A stretch of DNA of 64,000 nt from SXXZ01 sp041177965 (lineage in GTDB: Bacteria; Verrucomicrobiota; Verrucomicrobiia; Limisphaerales; UBA9464), in assembly GCA_041177965.1 (NCBI GenBank), contig JBEGWF010000102.1, forward strand, positions 10,773 to 74,772, in the 5' to 3' direction. The notes beneath the pieces were generated by a model. The model had not been told where the DNA came from, did not search any database, and saw only the letters and a program-made list of their open reading frames with translations. Below are positions 35,864-44,849 of the stretch, one piece after another. The translations under genes and the position numbers were made by a program. Numbering within the stretch: the stretch's first letter is position 1; every line of letters begins with the position of its first letter.

Positions 35864-36192
35864 GGGGAGACGGTCAGGGGCCCGTTGAATCGGGTCAGCG
35901 AGAGAACCTCGGTCCGGGCATGATGGGGACCGTGTCGGATGCCCCGAGGCGCTTGCAGGATCGAACCCGGACCGAAAGTCTGGCCGTCTTCGACCCATTC
36001 CCCGGAGATCACGCACACCCACTCGTCGGCCTCCGGGTGCACGTGGGCGGGAACAGTGATGCCGGAGTGGAATCGGCGGAGGACGGTGACCCCCCCGGTG
36101 GCGGCATCCTTCTCGAGGATCGACAGTTCCACCCCCGGATAGGGCCCGGGCACCCAGGTCATCGACTCGAGGGTTCGTGTGTTCGGAAACAT
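35860..36192 (-). CDS. Small cupin (ChrR-like)
   Basis: A 110-residue single cupin with 'FHSGITVPAHVHPEADEWVCVISGEW' as first motif and 'GSILQAPRGIRHGPH' as second, which together offer the usual His/Glu ligand set for a metal ion. It resembles the cupin domain of ChrR-type sensors, but no zinc anti-sigma domain is attached. It is divergent from pstC (117-bp gap) and overlaps the DUF309 gene start. Confidence 0.78.
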   Translation of the reverse strand: MFPNTRTLESMTWVPGPYPGVELSILEKDAATGGVTVLRRFHSGITVPAHVHPEADEWVCVISGEWVEDGQTFGPGSILQAPRGIRHGPHHARTEVLSLTRFNGPLTVSP

Positions 36193-36308
36193 CGCCCCCT
36201 ACTTTGGGCCGCATCGGTCGGAGTGCCAAGAGGGCGATGGGCCCATCGGGTCCTGAGTGACATTTCTTTTCGGGTCGACGCTTTCCAATCCGGCCCCGAG
36301 GACCGACG

Positions 36309-37313
36309 ATGCGACGGTTCGCCGAGTCCTGGATGAATCCAGTCCCCCAGAAGCCCGATGCTCGATTCCTGGAGTCGGCGGCATTCCGCCGTCGGTCCGC
36401 AATGCAGGACGTCTGGGCCGCCCGGGTGATCACCGTGGGCGCGGCCGCGGTCGGTTTGGCGACGTTCCTGCTGTTCGTGTTCCTGGCCCTGGAGGCGGGT
36501 CCATGGTGGCCCGGAGAGCAGGCCTCGCCCCGCGCGACCGACGGGCTTTGGCTCCTTCCGGCGCGTGCCGCCGGCGACCCCGCCAGCCCGATGCCTTCCC
36601 GCGATCCGTCAACCGCTCCGGCCCATTCCGGCGCCCCGACGTTCTGGTGGGGTTCGGTGAAAGTGACCGGAATCGCGATGCTCGTGGCCGTTCCGTTGGC
36701 GATCGGTGCGGCGCTCCATGTGTCCCACGGTGCTTCGCGTCGCAATCAAGCCCGGCTGAGGGCGGTCTTCGATGCCTTCCACGGCGTTCCCACGGTGGCG
36801 GTGGGATGCTTCGCCCTCGCGGTGCTGACGCCGCTTTTGCGGAAGTTCACCGGCGCTTCATTCCCGCTCCAGGCGTCCGCGGTCGGGGTGGCGGTGGGCC
36901 TGGCCATCGTGCCGACGGTATTTTCGATCGCCGCCGACGCCCTCGGTGAGGTGCCGCCGTCATGGGTGCGATCGGCGTGGGCCCTCGGTGCCACCCGTTG
37001 GGAGGCCGTGCGACACGTCGTGCTGCCGGCCGCGGCGCCGGGTCTGTGTGCCGCGATGTTGATCGGCATGGTCCAGACTCTGGGCGAGACGATCATCGTG
37101 ATGATGGTCGGTGGCCGGGTGGCGGCCGCGGTCGGCCTCGAGGATCCGATGCTCACCGTGCCGGTGGCCTGGGCGTTCGAGCGGGGCGGCCCCCATCACC
37201 GTGGCCTGCTCCTCCCGGGACTCCTGCTGGTGCTCCTGTGCCTGTTCCTCCAGGGATTGGCCGGGTGGATCCGCCGTCGGAATGCCGCGCAGCGGCGGGA
37301 GGAGGGGACATGA
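36309..37313 (+). CDS. pstC: Phosphate ABC transporter permease PstC
   Basis: A 334-residue permease with six membrane segments and the binding-protein-dependent transport motif near residues 215-240 ('RSAWALGATRWEAVRHVVLP'). It also has 'VQTLGETIIVMMVGG', typical of PstC. A long periplasmic loop (about 65-105) is present. The start may instead be the ATG at 36402. Its stop overlaps pstA's start (ATGA). No pstS encoding the phosphate-binding protein is nearby. Confidence 0.88.
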   Translation: MRRFAESWMNPVPQKPDARFLESAAFRRRSAMQDVWAARVITVGAAAVGLATFLLFVFLALEAGPWWPGEQASPRATDGLWLLPARAAGDPASPMPSRDPSTAPAHSGAPTFWWGSVKVTGIAMLVAVPLAIGAALHVSHGASRRNQARLRAVFDAFHGVPTVAVGCFALAVLTPLLRKFTGASFPLQASAVGVAVGLAIVPTVFSIAADALGEVPPSWVRSAWALGATRWEAVRHVVLPAAAPGLCAAMLIGMVQTLGETIIVMMVGGRVAAAVGLEDPMLTVPVAWAFERGGPHHRGLLLPGLLLVLLCLFLQGLAGWIRRRNAAQRREEGT

Positions 37314-38227
37314 CCCGTCGTACTGCGGACCGGTGTCTTGAGGTATCCACCGGCGTGGCGGCCTGGGGGTTGGCCATTCTTGCGATCGGACTGATCGCGG
37401 TCCTCAGCCTGATGGCATGGCCCCACCTTCCGGCGGCCTTGGGTGAACCAGGAACCGGGGCCCTCTCCGATCCTAGCGATCCGCGGCGTGCGTCCCTCGT
37501 CTCCCTCCTTCTCGGTACGGCAGCGCGAACCCTGCTGATGTCCCTGATGCTGGTCCCCGCGGGCCTGCTCACGGGCATCTACCTGGCCGAATATGCGCCG
37601 CCGGGGGCCTGGTGGCCACGGGTGCTGCGCGGTGGGATCCGGGCGCTGGCCGGGGTGCCCGGCGTGGTCTTCGGCATGGTCGGACTCGGGTTCCTGGTCG
37701 GCGTCGTGGGCGGCGGAATCGATCGGATCACCGGAGACCCCGCCTCTCCGGTCTGGGGTCGACCCGGCCTGGTGTGGGCATCGCTGACCTTGGCCTGGAT
37801 GTCCCTGCCGGTGGTGGTCGAGGCCTCCGAGGACGCGCTGCGGTCGGTGCCCGACGGCCTCCGTTCGACGGCCCTTGCCCTCGGGGCCACCCGGTTCCAG
37901 GTCCTCCTGCGGATCCTGCTGCCGAACGCGCTTCCCGGGATGGCCGGTGGCATTCTCCGCGCCATCGGGAAGGCCTCCGGAGAAGTGGCACCGCTGCTCT
38001 TCACCGGGGCCGCGGTCGCGCCCGGCGGGGCGCTGGCCCTGAACGATCGTTTCCCGGACGTGGCCTTCGAGGTCTTCGCCCGGTCCATCACGGCGCCGGA
38101 TGCCGAAGCCGGTCGCCCGCTGCTCCGGGTGGCCCTCTGGGCCCTCGTCTTCTGGTCCCTGATGGTGAATGCTGCCGCCACATACCTCCGTCGTCTTCCG
38201 GGCACCCCCCACGGAGAGCGCACCTGA
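37310..38227 (+). CDS. pstA: Phosphate ABC transporter permease PstA
   Basis: A 305-residue permease with about six membrane segments, 'GIYLAEYAPPG' and the coupling loop 'STALALGATRFQVLLRILLP'. 'ASGEVAPLLFTGAA' is a PstA hallmark. It overlaps pstC by 4 bp and is followed 4 bp later by pstB. It forms the membrane pore with PstC. Confidence 0.9.
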   Translation: MTRRTADRCLEVSTGVAAWGLAILAIGLIAVLSLMAWPHLPAALGEPGTGALSDPSDPRRASLVSLLLGTAARTLLMSLMLVPAGLLTGIYLAEYAPPGAWWPRVLRGGIRALAGVPGVVFGMVGLGFLVGVVGGGIDRITGDPASPVWGRPGLVWASLTLAWMSLPVVVEASEDALRSVPDGLRSTALALGATRFQVLLRILLPNALPGMAGGILRAIGKASGEVAPLLFTGAAVAPGGALALNDRFPDVAFEVFARSITAPDAEAGRPLLRVALWALVFWSLMVNAAATYLRRLPGTPHGERT

Positions 38228-38231
38228 CACC

Positions 38232-39005
38232 GTGAATCCCGAGGCTTTCCAGACACCGGCCCGCATCGAGATCCGGGACCTGTCCGTGGGTTACGGGTCG
38301 ACCCGCGCCGTGCGATGCGTGTCTCTCACCGCGCTCGAGGGCCGCATCACCGCACTGATCGGGCCCGGTGGTTCCGGCAAGTCCTCCCTGTTGCGGTGCC
38401 TAAACCGGATGAACGACCCGATTCCCGGGGCCCGTGTCGGCGGGACCTGCCGCGTCGGCGGCATCGACGTGCTCGATCCGGGGATCGATCTCCCGTGGTT
38501 GCGCCGACGGGTCGGCATGGTCTTCCAGGATTCGACCCCGTTCCCGCTGTCGGTCTTCGAAAACGTCGCGTTCGGCCTGCGTCTGGGGGGGTGTTCCGGA
38601 TCCGAACTCGAGGAGCGGGTCTCCGCCGCGCTCCAGAAGGCGGATCTCTGGAAGGACCTCCGGGATCGGTTGCGCGACGATGCCCGGGGTCTCCCGGAAG
38701 GACGGAGGCGGCGGTTGTGCATCGCCCGGTCCTTGGCCGTCGATCCGGTGGTGCTGCTGGTCGACGAGCCTGCAGGAACCCTCGACCCCGTCTCCTCGGC
38801 GCAGATCGAGGAACTCATCCGCGGGCTCCGATCCGTCCATACCGTGGTCGTGGCCACCCGCGATCCGAGGATGGCGGCCCGGTTGTCCGACCAGACGGCC
38901 TTCCTGGACGAGGGCGTGCTGGTGGAGATGGACGACACCGTCCGCCTGTTCTCGAGGCCCCGGGATCGGCGCACCGAGCGGTACCTGACCGGTGGTTTCA
39001 ACTGA
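38232..39005 (+). CDS. pstB: PstB-like phosphate ABC ATPase with degenerate signature and H-loop
   Basis: A 257-residue ABC ATPase. Walker A 'GPGGSGKSS', the PstB-typical 'LLRCLNRMND', Q-loop 'MVFQDSTPFPLSVFENV' and Walker B 'VVLLVDEPAGTLDP' are intact. The ABC signature is 'LPEGRRRRL' instead of LSGGQQQRL, and the switch histidine of 'VTHN' is replaced ('VVATRDPRM'). Either change would normally lower ATP hydrolysis, so this PstB may be impaired or work with a different mechanism. The start is GTG at 38232. Confidence 0.88.
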   Translation: MNPEAFQTPARIEIRDLSVGYGSTRAVRCVSLTALEGRITALIGPGGSGKSSLLRCLNRMNDPIPGARVGGTCRVGGIDVLDPGIDLPWLRRRVGMVFQDSTPFPLSVFENVAFGLRLGGCSGSELEERVSAALQKADLWKDLRDRLRDDARGLPEGRRRRLCIARSLAVDPVVLLVDEPAGTLDPVSSAQIEELIRGLRSVHTVVVATRDPRMAARLSDQTAFLDEGVLVEMDDTVRLFSRPRDRRTERYLTGGFN

Positions 39006-39098
39006 AGTGTCCGGATCCCGGAGTCCCGTACGGCCCTTCCGACTGCAGGGTCGATTCCATCGTTTCCAAACGCGGTCCGCCACGGCCCAATCACCCCG

Positions 39099-39776
39099 GT
39101 GACACCCTTGGAGCCGGAGATCACGCATCTGAAAGACCTGTTGCTTCGCATGGCGGCGATGGCCGAGAGCCTGGTCGTCCGTTCGGTTCGCGCGCTGGTG
39201 GAGCGGGACGACGAACTGGCGCGCAGCGTGGCCGCGGGGGACGACGCCCTGGACCAGTTGGAGATGGAACTCGACGCCGCCGCCATAGCGCTGCTGACCA
39301 AAGGGCCCCTGGCGGGGCAGTTGAGGCTCATCACCGTGGTGATCAAGGTCACCCGCGACCTCGAGCGGATCGGGGACGAGTCCACCACCATCGCCCGGCG
39401 CGCCCTGGAACTGGGGCGCGAGCCGCAGCTCAAACCCTACGAGGACATTCCGGGGATGTCGCAGATGGCGGTCGAGATGCTCCGGGATGCCCTGGACGCC
39501 TTCGTCCACGGAGACACCGTCCGGGCTCGGGCGGTGATTCCGCGCGACAAGGAGGTCGATGCGCTCAACCGATCGCTGCGGCGCGAATTGACCGCATGGA
39601 TGACCGGCGATCCGGCGGCGATCGGCCGCTGCCTTCACCTGATGACCATCAGCAAGGCGCTGGAACGGATCGCCGACCATGCGAAGAACATCGCCGAGGA
39701 GGCCGTGTATCTCTACGAGGCCCGGGACATCCGCCACCCGGGAGATCCGGACGAGACCGGTGCCGTGGTCGCCTGA
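39099..39776 (+). CDS. phoU: Phosphate signalling complex protein PhoU
   Basis: A 225-residue all-helical protein made of two PhoU repeats, each with an E-R-x-x-D metal-binding pattern ('DLERIGDEST' and 'LERIADHAKN'). It links the Pst transporter to the PhoR kinase in other bacteria; no phoR or phoB is present here. It starts with a GTG at 39099, 93 bp after pstB, and ends before a terminator. Confidence 0.92.
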   Translation: MTPLEPEITHLKDLLLRMAAMAESLVVRSVRALVERDDELARSVAAGDDALDQLEMELDAAAIALLTKGPLAGQLRLITVVIKVTRDLERIGDESTTIARRALELGREPQLKPYEDIPGMSQMAVEMLRDALDAFVHGDTVRARAVIPRDKEVDALNRSLRRELTAWMTGDPAAIGRCLHLMTISKALERIADHAKNIAEEAVYLYEARDIRHPGDPDETGAVVA

Positions 39777-39904
39777 ACCTCGACTGCGGTGGACCCGGTT
39801 TCGGGAGGCGGGGTCGCCGGTCGTACGGCAGGCTCGGCGAGGGATCCTGCGACGTTGACCCCGGAGAAGCGCCGCCCTAGGGTGTTCACGCTGTCATCGG
39901 AACG

Positions 39905-39937
39905 TGGGGCCCTGACGTGACTTCAGTCGGGGCCTTT
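39905..39937 (+). terminator. Intrinsic terminator between phoU and purA
   Basis: A 9-bp stem (GGCCCTGAC / GTCGGGGCC with one G-U pair) and a 9-nt loop are followed by TTTT. It separates the pst-phoU transcript from purA. Confidence 0.7.
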
Positions 39938-39962
39938 TGCTGTTCACGGTGGGCGTTCATCC

Positions 39963-41234
39963 ATGGCAAACGTGATTCTCGTCGGCGCCCAGTGGGGCGA
40001 CGAAGGCAAGGGCAAGATCATCGACGTCCTCACCGAGCAATCGGAGGTGGTGGTCCGCACCCAGGGGGGCAACAACGCGGGCCACACGGTCTTCGTGGGC
40101 AAGGACAAGTACGTCCTGCACCTGATTCCCAGCGGCATCCTGCGGCCCAACAAGGTGTGCGTGATCGGCAACGGCGTGGTCATGGACCCCGTGGGCCTGG
40201 TCAAGGAACTCGACGGCCTGGCCAAGCTGGGCGTCTCGGTCACGCCCGACAATTTCCGCATCTCCGAGACGGCCCATGTGGTGTTCCCGTGGCACCGCGA
40301 GCTCGACGGCGCCCGCGAGGCGCAGAAGGGCGACAACAAGATCGGCACCACCAAGCGCGGCATCGGCCCCACCTACGGCGACAAGGTCGCCCGCGTGGGC
40401 TTCCGCGTGCTGGACCTGATCCACCGCGAGCGGTTCCCGGTGCAGTTGCGCGCGCGCCTGGCCGAGAACAACGCGGTGATCCAGTCCCTCGGGGGCACGC
40501 CGCTCGATTACGATCAGGTGCTGGCCGAGTACACGGCCGCCGCCGATCGCCTGCGCCCGTTCGTCATCAACACGGTGGTGTACCTGCACGAGGTGACCCA
40601 GCGGGGGGGCAACATCCTGTTCGAGGGAGCCCAGGGCACCTTCCTGGACATCGACCATGGCACCTATCCGTTCGTGACCTCGTCGAACACCACGTCTGGC
40701 GGCGCCTGCACGGGTTCTGGCGTGCCGCCGAACCGCATGGACAAGGTGATCGGCGTGCTCAAGGCCTACACCACCCGCGTCGGTGGCGGTCCGCTGCCGA
40801 CCGAGAGCGCCGAGGTGAGCGACCTGCTGCACGGCATGGGTCGCGAGTTCGGTTCGACCACCGGCCGCGCCCGGCGCTGTGGTTGGTTCGACGCCGTGGC
40901 CACCCGCCATGCCACCATGGTCAACGGCATCGACGAACTGGCCATCACCAACATCGACGGCCTCGATTCCCTGAAGACGCTGCAGGTCTGCGTGGCCTAC
41001 CGCGCCGACGGTCAGACCCTGCGCCATTTCCCGGCCGACCACGAGATCCTCGCCCGCTGCGAGCCGGTGTACGAGACCTTCCCCGGGTGGGAGGTCTCCA
41101 CCGAGCAGGCCACCCGCTGGGAAGACCTGCCGCTCAATTGCCGCAATTATCTGCTGGCCATCTCGCAGATGACCGGCGCCCGCCTGACCATCGCCAGCGT
41201 GGGGCCGGCCCGGGCGCAGACCCTGTTCGTCTGA
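39963..41234 (+). CDS. purA: Adenylosuccinate synthetase (PurA)
   Basis: A 423-residue enzyme that joins IMP and aspartate using GTP, the first step from IMP to AMP. The N-terminal P-loop 'GAQWGDEGKGK' is followed by 'VVRTQGGNNAGHTV', 'KIGTTKRGIGPTYGDK' and 'LFEGAQGTFLDIDHGTYPFVTSSN', all invariant family blocks, and the length is normal. It is followed 10 bp later by uppS, likely co-transcribed. Confidence 0.97.
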   Translation: MANVILVGAQWGDEGKGKIIDVLTEQSEVVVRTQGGNNAGHTVFVGKDKYVLHLIPSGILRPNKVCVIGNGVVMDPVGLVKELDGLAKLGVSVTPDNFRISETAHVVFPWHRELDGAREAQKGDNKIGTTKRGIGPTYGDKVARVGFRVLDLIHRERFPVQLRARLAENNAVIQSLGGTPLDYDQVLAEYTAAADRLRPFVINTVVYLHEVTQRGGNILFEGAQGTFLDIDHGTYPFVTSSNTTSGGACTGSGVPPNRMDKVIGVLKAYTTRVGGGPLPTESAEVSDLLHGMGREFGSTTGRARRCGWFDAVATRHATMVNGIDELAITNIDGLDSLKTLQVCVAYRADGQTLRHFPADHEILARCEPVYETFPGWEVSTEQATRWEDLPLNCRNYLLAISQMTGARLTIASVGPARAQTLFV

Positions 41235-41244
41235 GGAATCCTCC

Positions 41245-41979
41245 GTGAGCGCCGAGCCCAAGTTGTCCGCGGCGGCCCAGGCCAACCTGCCGACGCATGT
41301 CGCCGTCATCATGGACGGCAATGGACGGTGGGCCAAGCAGCGCGGGTTGCCGCGGGTCGAGGGGCACCGCAACGGGGTGGAGTCGGTCCGGACCATCGTC
41401 CGGGCCGCGGGCGAGCTGGGGATCAAGTATCTCACGCTCTACGCCTTCTCGGTGGAGAACTGGAACCGGCCGAAGGACGAGGTCGACACCCTGATGAAGT
41501 ACCTCGCCCGGTTCCTGAAGAACGAGATCGGCGAGCTGAACCGGAACAACGTGCGCCTCGAGGCCATCGGCCAGATCTGGCGCCTCCCGGAGGCCGTGCA
41601 GGAGCAGTTGGCCAAGACACGGGCCGCGTTGGCCAAGAACAACGGCCTGACGCTGATCCTGGCCCTCAGCTACGGAGGGCGGACCGAACTGATCGAGGCC
41701 ACGCGCGCCATCGCCGAGAAGGTGAAGACAGGGGCGCTCGATCCGGCCGAGATCAACGAGCGGGTGGTGTCCGAGCACCTGTACACCCGCCACTGGCCCG
41801 ATCCCGACCTGATGATCCGCACCAGCGGAGAGATGCGCATCAGCAACTTCCTGCTGTGGCAGTTGAGCTATGCGGAGTTCGTGATCACCCAGACCTTGTG
41901 GCCGGAGTTCCGCAAGGCGCACCTGTGCGAGGCGCTGGAGGAATACGCGCGTCGGCACCGCCGTTTCGGCGGAGTCTGA
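41245..41979 (+). CDS. uppS: Isoprenyl transferase (undecaprenyl diphosphate synthase family)
   Basis: A 244-residue cis-prenyltransferase that makes the undecaprenyl carrier lipid for cell-wall and glycan synthesis. It has the catalytic 'IMDGNGRWAKQRG', 'GHRNGVE', 'LYAFSVENWNRP' and 'DLMIRTSGEMRISNFLLWQLSYAE', which match UppS. The start is GTG at 41245, 10 bp after purA. It converges on the phytase-like lipoprotein gene. Confidence 0.95.
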   Translation: MSAEPKLSAAAQANLPTHVAVIMDGNGRWAKQRGLPRVEGHRNGVESVRTIVRAAGELGIKYLTLYAFSVENWNRPKDEVDTLMKYLARFLKNEIGELNRNNVRLEAIGQIWRLPEAVQEQLAKTRAALAKNNGLTLILALSYGGRTELIEATRAIAEKVKTGALDPAEINERVVSEHLYTRHWPDPDLMIRTSGEMRISNFLLWQLSYAEFVITQTLWPEFRKAHLCEALEEYARRHRRFGGV

Positions 41980-42000
41980 TCGGGCTGGACGCCCCGGATT

Positions 42001-42945
42001 TCAGTGCTTTCGGTGGGGCCGATCGGGCCTCGGGCACCGGAGGAGCAATGGACGGGCATCCTGGGGATTGGATTTGCGGGGGTACCCGTTGTTGTCGATC
42101 AGCAACCAGACGTTCTCGGCATCGACGCTGAGTCCCTCGAAGAACCCGTAGGGCAGCAGGTGCTGGTAGGCGTACTTCGGATCCATCTCGATGGGGAAAT
42201 AGCTGAAACAGAGGCGCACCGCACGGGTCTTCGGGTCGATGCAAAGGACACGCCGGTGTTCGCGGCAGAGGGCCCACAATTCCCCGTCGAACCAGCAGAG
42301 GTCGGTGTAGTGGATGTCGTCGCCGGAAGCCCCGGGCGGGCGCGGCTGGAAATCGCCCACGACCTTCAGGGTCTTGCGATCGATCTCGAGAATGCGGCCC
42401 GTGTCGCGCTCGTTGGCCACGTAGAGGAATCGGTCGCCCACGGCGACGCCCTCGAAGGAGGCGTTCCGGTCGGTCTTGCTGAACCAGCGCGAGACCGGAG
42501 CCCAGTCGATGGACAGGCGCTCCAGGGGTTTTCCCGGGGCGGGTTGCCGGAGGATCCATCGGAGATGCTCTTCGCCGAGGTACAGGGCCCCGGTGCTGTC
42601 GATGCCGATGCCTTCGATGTCCCAGGGCAGGTCCCGGCCGGGGGTCAGGGGTTCGAACAGGGCCGGGGGGAGGCCGGAGTAGGGAACCAACCCGGCTTCG
42701 TTGCCCGACTCGGGGAAGCGGATCTCGAAGAGGCCGGTCTCCTTGTCGTTGACCGTCAGCAGGCGGCCGTCCGGCAGGCGGACCAGGGCCGAGGCGTCGA
42801 AGCGGGCGACGGGCGGCGTGAGGGTCCACGACTCGGCCACGGCGAGGGGAAGGGTTCGAGTCGTCGAGCCGGCCTCATTGCGGTGGGAGGAACAGCCGGC
42901 CCAGAGGCTTGTCAAAAGGCCGATCAGTGGGAGGGTGCGTTTCAA
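42001..42945 (-). CDS. Phytase-like beta-propeller lipoprotein
   Basis: A 314-residue lipoprotein (lipobox 'WAGC', Cys18). The rest resembles the 'esterase-like activity of phytase' beta-propeller family, with 'DIEGIGIDSTGALYLGEE', 'FEGVAVGDRFLYVANE' and 'FFEGLSVDAENVWLLIDN'. It probably sits on the periplasmic side of the outer or inner membrane. Enzymatic activity is not evident from sequence alone. Confidence 0.7.
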   Translation of the reverse strand: MKRTLPLIGLLTSLWAGCSSHRNEAGSTTRTLPLAVAESWTLTPPVARFDASALVRLPDGRLLTVNDKETGLFEIRFPESGNEAGLVPYSGLPPALFEPLTPGRDLPWDIEGIGIDSTGALYLGEEHLRWILRQPAPGKPLERLSIDWAPVSRWFSKTDRNASFEGVAVGDRFLYVANERDTGRILEIDRKTLKVVGDFQPRPPGASGDDIHYTDLCWFDGELWALCREHRRVLCIDPKTRAVRLCFSYFPIEMDPKYAYQHLLPYGFFEGLSVDAENVWLLIDNNGYPRKSNPQDARPLLLRCPRPDRPHRKH

Positions 42946-43047
42946 CGGGCCTAGGGTAATCCGAGAGAGAGGGTCGGTGTGAGGAAAACCGCTTTGCCCG
43001 GAAGGAAAAACCCGATAACTTTTTCCTGCAGGTCACCCATCCGTAAC

Positions 43048-43269
43048 ATGACGCAGACCCTACCATCGTCCGGAACGGAAACCGGCCTCCTCCAGCGCTC
43101 CTCCCTGTATCGGGAGTTCCTCGCCGAGAAGGAGGAGATCCTGAAGCACAAGTGGATCGAGTCGGAGAAGGCGGGCCACGATATCGGATTCGAGGCGGCG
43201 CTGGTGGATTGGATCACCAAGCATCGTGCCAGTTGGCGGCGCTCCCGCACCGCCGGATCCCCCGGCTGA
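43048..43269 (+). CDS. Small conserved protein upstream of pyrR
   Basis: A 73-residue, mostly helical protein with a charged block 'EFLAEKEEILKHKWIESEKAGHD'-like segment (residues about 22-44) and a Trp-rich end ('WITKHRASWRRSR'). It resembles the C-terminal region of DUF4032 proteins by eye, but I cannot verify this. It has its own ATG at 43048 and lies 70 bp before pyrR. It may be part of the same transcript. Confidence 0.6.
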   Translation: MTQTLPSSGTETGLLQRSSLYREFLAEKEEILKHKWIESEKAGHDIGFEAALVDWITKHRASWRRSRTAGSPG

Positions 43270-43339
43270 TGGGTGCGGTTCCGCGGTCCGCTCCGAACGA
43301 TTCCCTCGCCGGGGTCCGGGCGGGCACCGGTTCTGGCGC

Positions 43340-43891
43340 ATGTGCATGAACTCCCCGATCCTCGATTCCTCGGCCCTTCGACTCACTCTGGCCCGGATGG
43401 CCCAGCAGATCGCCGAGGCCAATGCCGATCCCGGTGCACTGGTCCTGGTGGGCATCCAGCGCGGCGGGGTGGCGGTCGCCCGGAGGTTGGCCTCCGAGTT
43501 GTCCCGGTTGCTGGGGCGTCCGGTACCCTGCGGATCCCTCGATGTGACCTTCTACCGGGACGACCTGAATCAGCGGGCCGCCCCGATCGTGCATCCGACG
43601 GAGATTCCCTTCGACGTCCAGGGCAAGTCGGTGGTGTTGGTCGACGATGTCTTCTTCACGGGGCGGACGATCAGGGCGGCGATGGACGCGCTCCACGAGT
43701 TCGGTCGGCCGAGCCGGGTGCAGTTGGCCGTGGTGATCGATCGCGGTCATCGCCAGTTGCCCATCCGCCCGGATGTGGTGGGGCGGGAGGTGGTGACCTC
43801 GTTGGTGCAGTCGGTGCTGGTCCGTTGCTCGGATCGGGTGGAGGATGACGGCGTCTTCGTCTGCGAAAAACCGGCCGTCCCGGCGATGTGA
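43340..43891 (+). CDS. pyrR: PyrR-type uracil phosphoribosyltransferase/regulator
   Basis: A 183-residue type I phosphoribosyltransferase with the PRPP loop 'VVLVDDVFFTGRTIRAA' and the PyrR blocks 'GIQRGGVAVARRL' and 'LDVTFYRDDL'. In other bacteria PyrR binds pyr mRNA and also has weak UPRTase activity. The start may be ATG 43340 or 43346. Its stop overlaps the GTG of pyrB. No clear PyrR-binding attenuator was seen upstream. Confidence 0.9.
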   Translation: MCMNSPILDSSALRLTLARMAQQIAEANADPGALVLVGIQRGGVAVARRLASELSRLLGRPVPCGSLDVTFYRDDLNQRAAPIVHPTEIPFDVQGKSVVLVDDVFFTGRTIRAAMDALHEFGRPSRVQLAVVIDRGHRQLPIRPDVVGREVVTSLVQSVLVRCSDRVEDDGVFVCEKPAVPAM

Positions 43892-44844
43892 ACCCGATCA
43901 TGACCTGGAATCGCAAGCACCTGCTCGACCTTCAGAGCCTTTCGGCCGAGGAGATCATCCACCTGCTGGACACGGCCCGCGAGTTCAAGGCCGTGGGCGA
44001 GCGTTCGATCAAGAAGGTGCCGGCGCTGCGCGGCAAGACGGTGGTGAACCTGTTCGTGGAGCCGAGCACCCGCACGCGCATCAGTTTCGAGTTGGCCGCT
44101 CTGCGCCTGAGCGCCGACGTGATCAATTTCTCGGCCGAGGCCAGTTCGCTCAAGAAGGGGGAGACGCTGAAGGACACGGCCCGGAACCTCGAGGCCCTCA
44201 ATGCCGACATCATCATCCTGCGGCATGGGGCCAGTGGGGCGCCGCATTTCCTGGCGCGGTTCCTGGGGGCCCATGTGCTGAACGCCGGCGACGGTGCGCA
44301 TGAGCACCCGACCCAGGGGTTGCTGGATGTCTTCACCATTCGGGAGAAGAAGGGTCGGGTGGAGGGTCTGAACGTGACGATCCTGGGCGACATCCTCTAC
44401 AGCCGGGTGGCGCGTTCGAACCTCTGGGCGCTGACCAAGCTGGGAGCCAAGGTGACGTTGTGTGGTCCGCCGACGCTCGTGCCCAAGACCTTCGAGTCGT
44501 TCGCTCCGAATGTGCGGGTGACCTGGAACGTGGAGGAGGCGCTGCGCGATGCCGATGTGATCAATCTGCTGCGGATCCAGCATGAGCGTCAGAAGGCGTC
44601 GATGTTCCCGAGCACGGGCGAGTATGCGGCGTTGTTCGGTCTGAATCCGGCCCGGATGGCGCGGGTGAAGCCCGATGCGTTGATCATGCATCCGGGGCCG
44701 ATCAATCGGGGCGTGGAGATCGCGAGCAGCATCGCGGATGGTCCGCAGTCGGTGATTCTGGAGCAGGTGACCCATGGGTTGGCGGTGCGCATGGCGGCGC
44801 TGTACTTGGTCAACGGTGGTGCGTCGTTGCAAGTGGCTGGCTGA
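43888..44844 (+). CDS. pyrB: Aspartate carbamoyltransferase (PyrB)
   Basis: A 318-residue catalytic subunit that makes carbamoyl-aspartate in pyrimidine synthesis. The carbamoyl-phosphate site 'EPSTRTRISFE', 'HEHPTQGLLD' and 'MHPGPINRGVE' are intact. The start is GTG at 43888 (overlap with pyrR) or ATG at 43900. The stop codon lies at the very edge of the 270-bp repeat cluster. Confidence 0.96.
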   Translation: MNPIMTWNRKHLLDLQSLSAEEIIHLLDTAREFKAVGERSIKKVPALRGKTVVNLFVEPSTRTRISFELAALRLSADVINFSAEASSLKKGETLKDTARNLEALNADIIILRHGASGAPHFLARFLGAHVLNAGDGAHEHPTQGLLDVFTIREKKGRVEGLNVTILGDILYSRVARSNLWALTKLGAKVTLCGPPTLVPKTFESFAPNVRVTWNVEEALRDADVINLLRIQHERQKASMFPSTGEYAALFGLNPARMARVKPDALIMHPGPINRGVEIASSIADGPQSVILEQVTHGLAVRMAALYLVNGGASLQVAG

Positions 44845-44849
44845 AGCCG

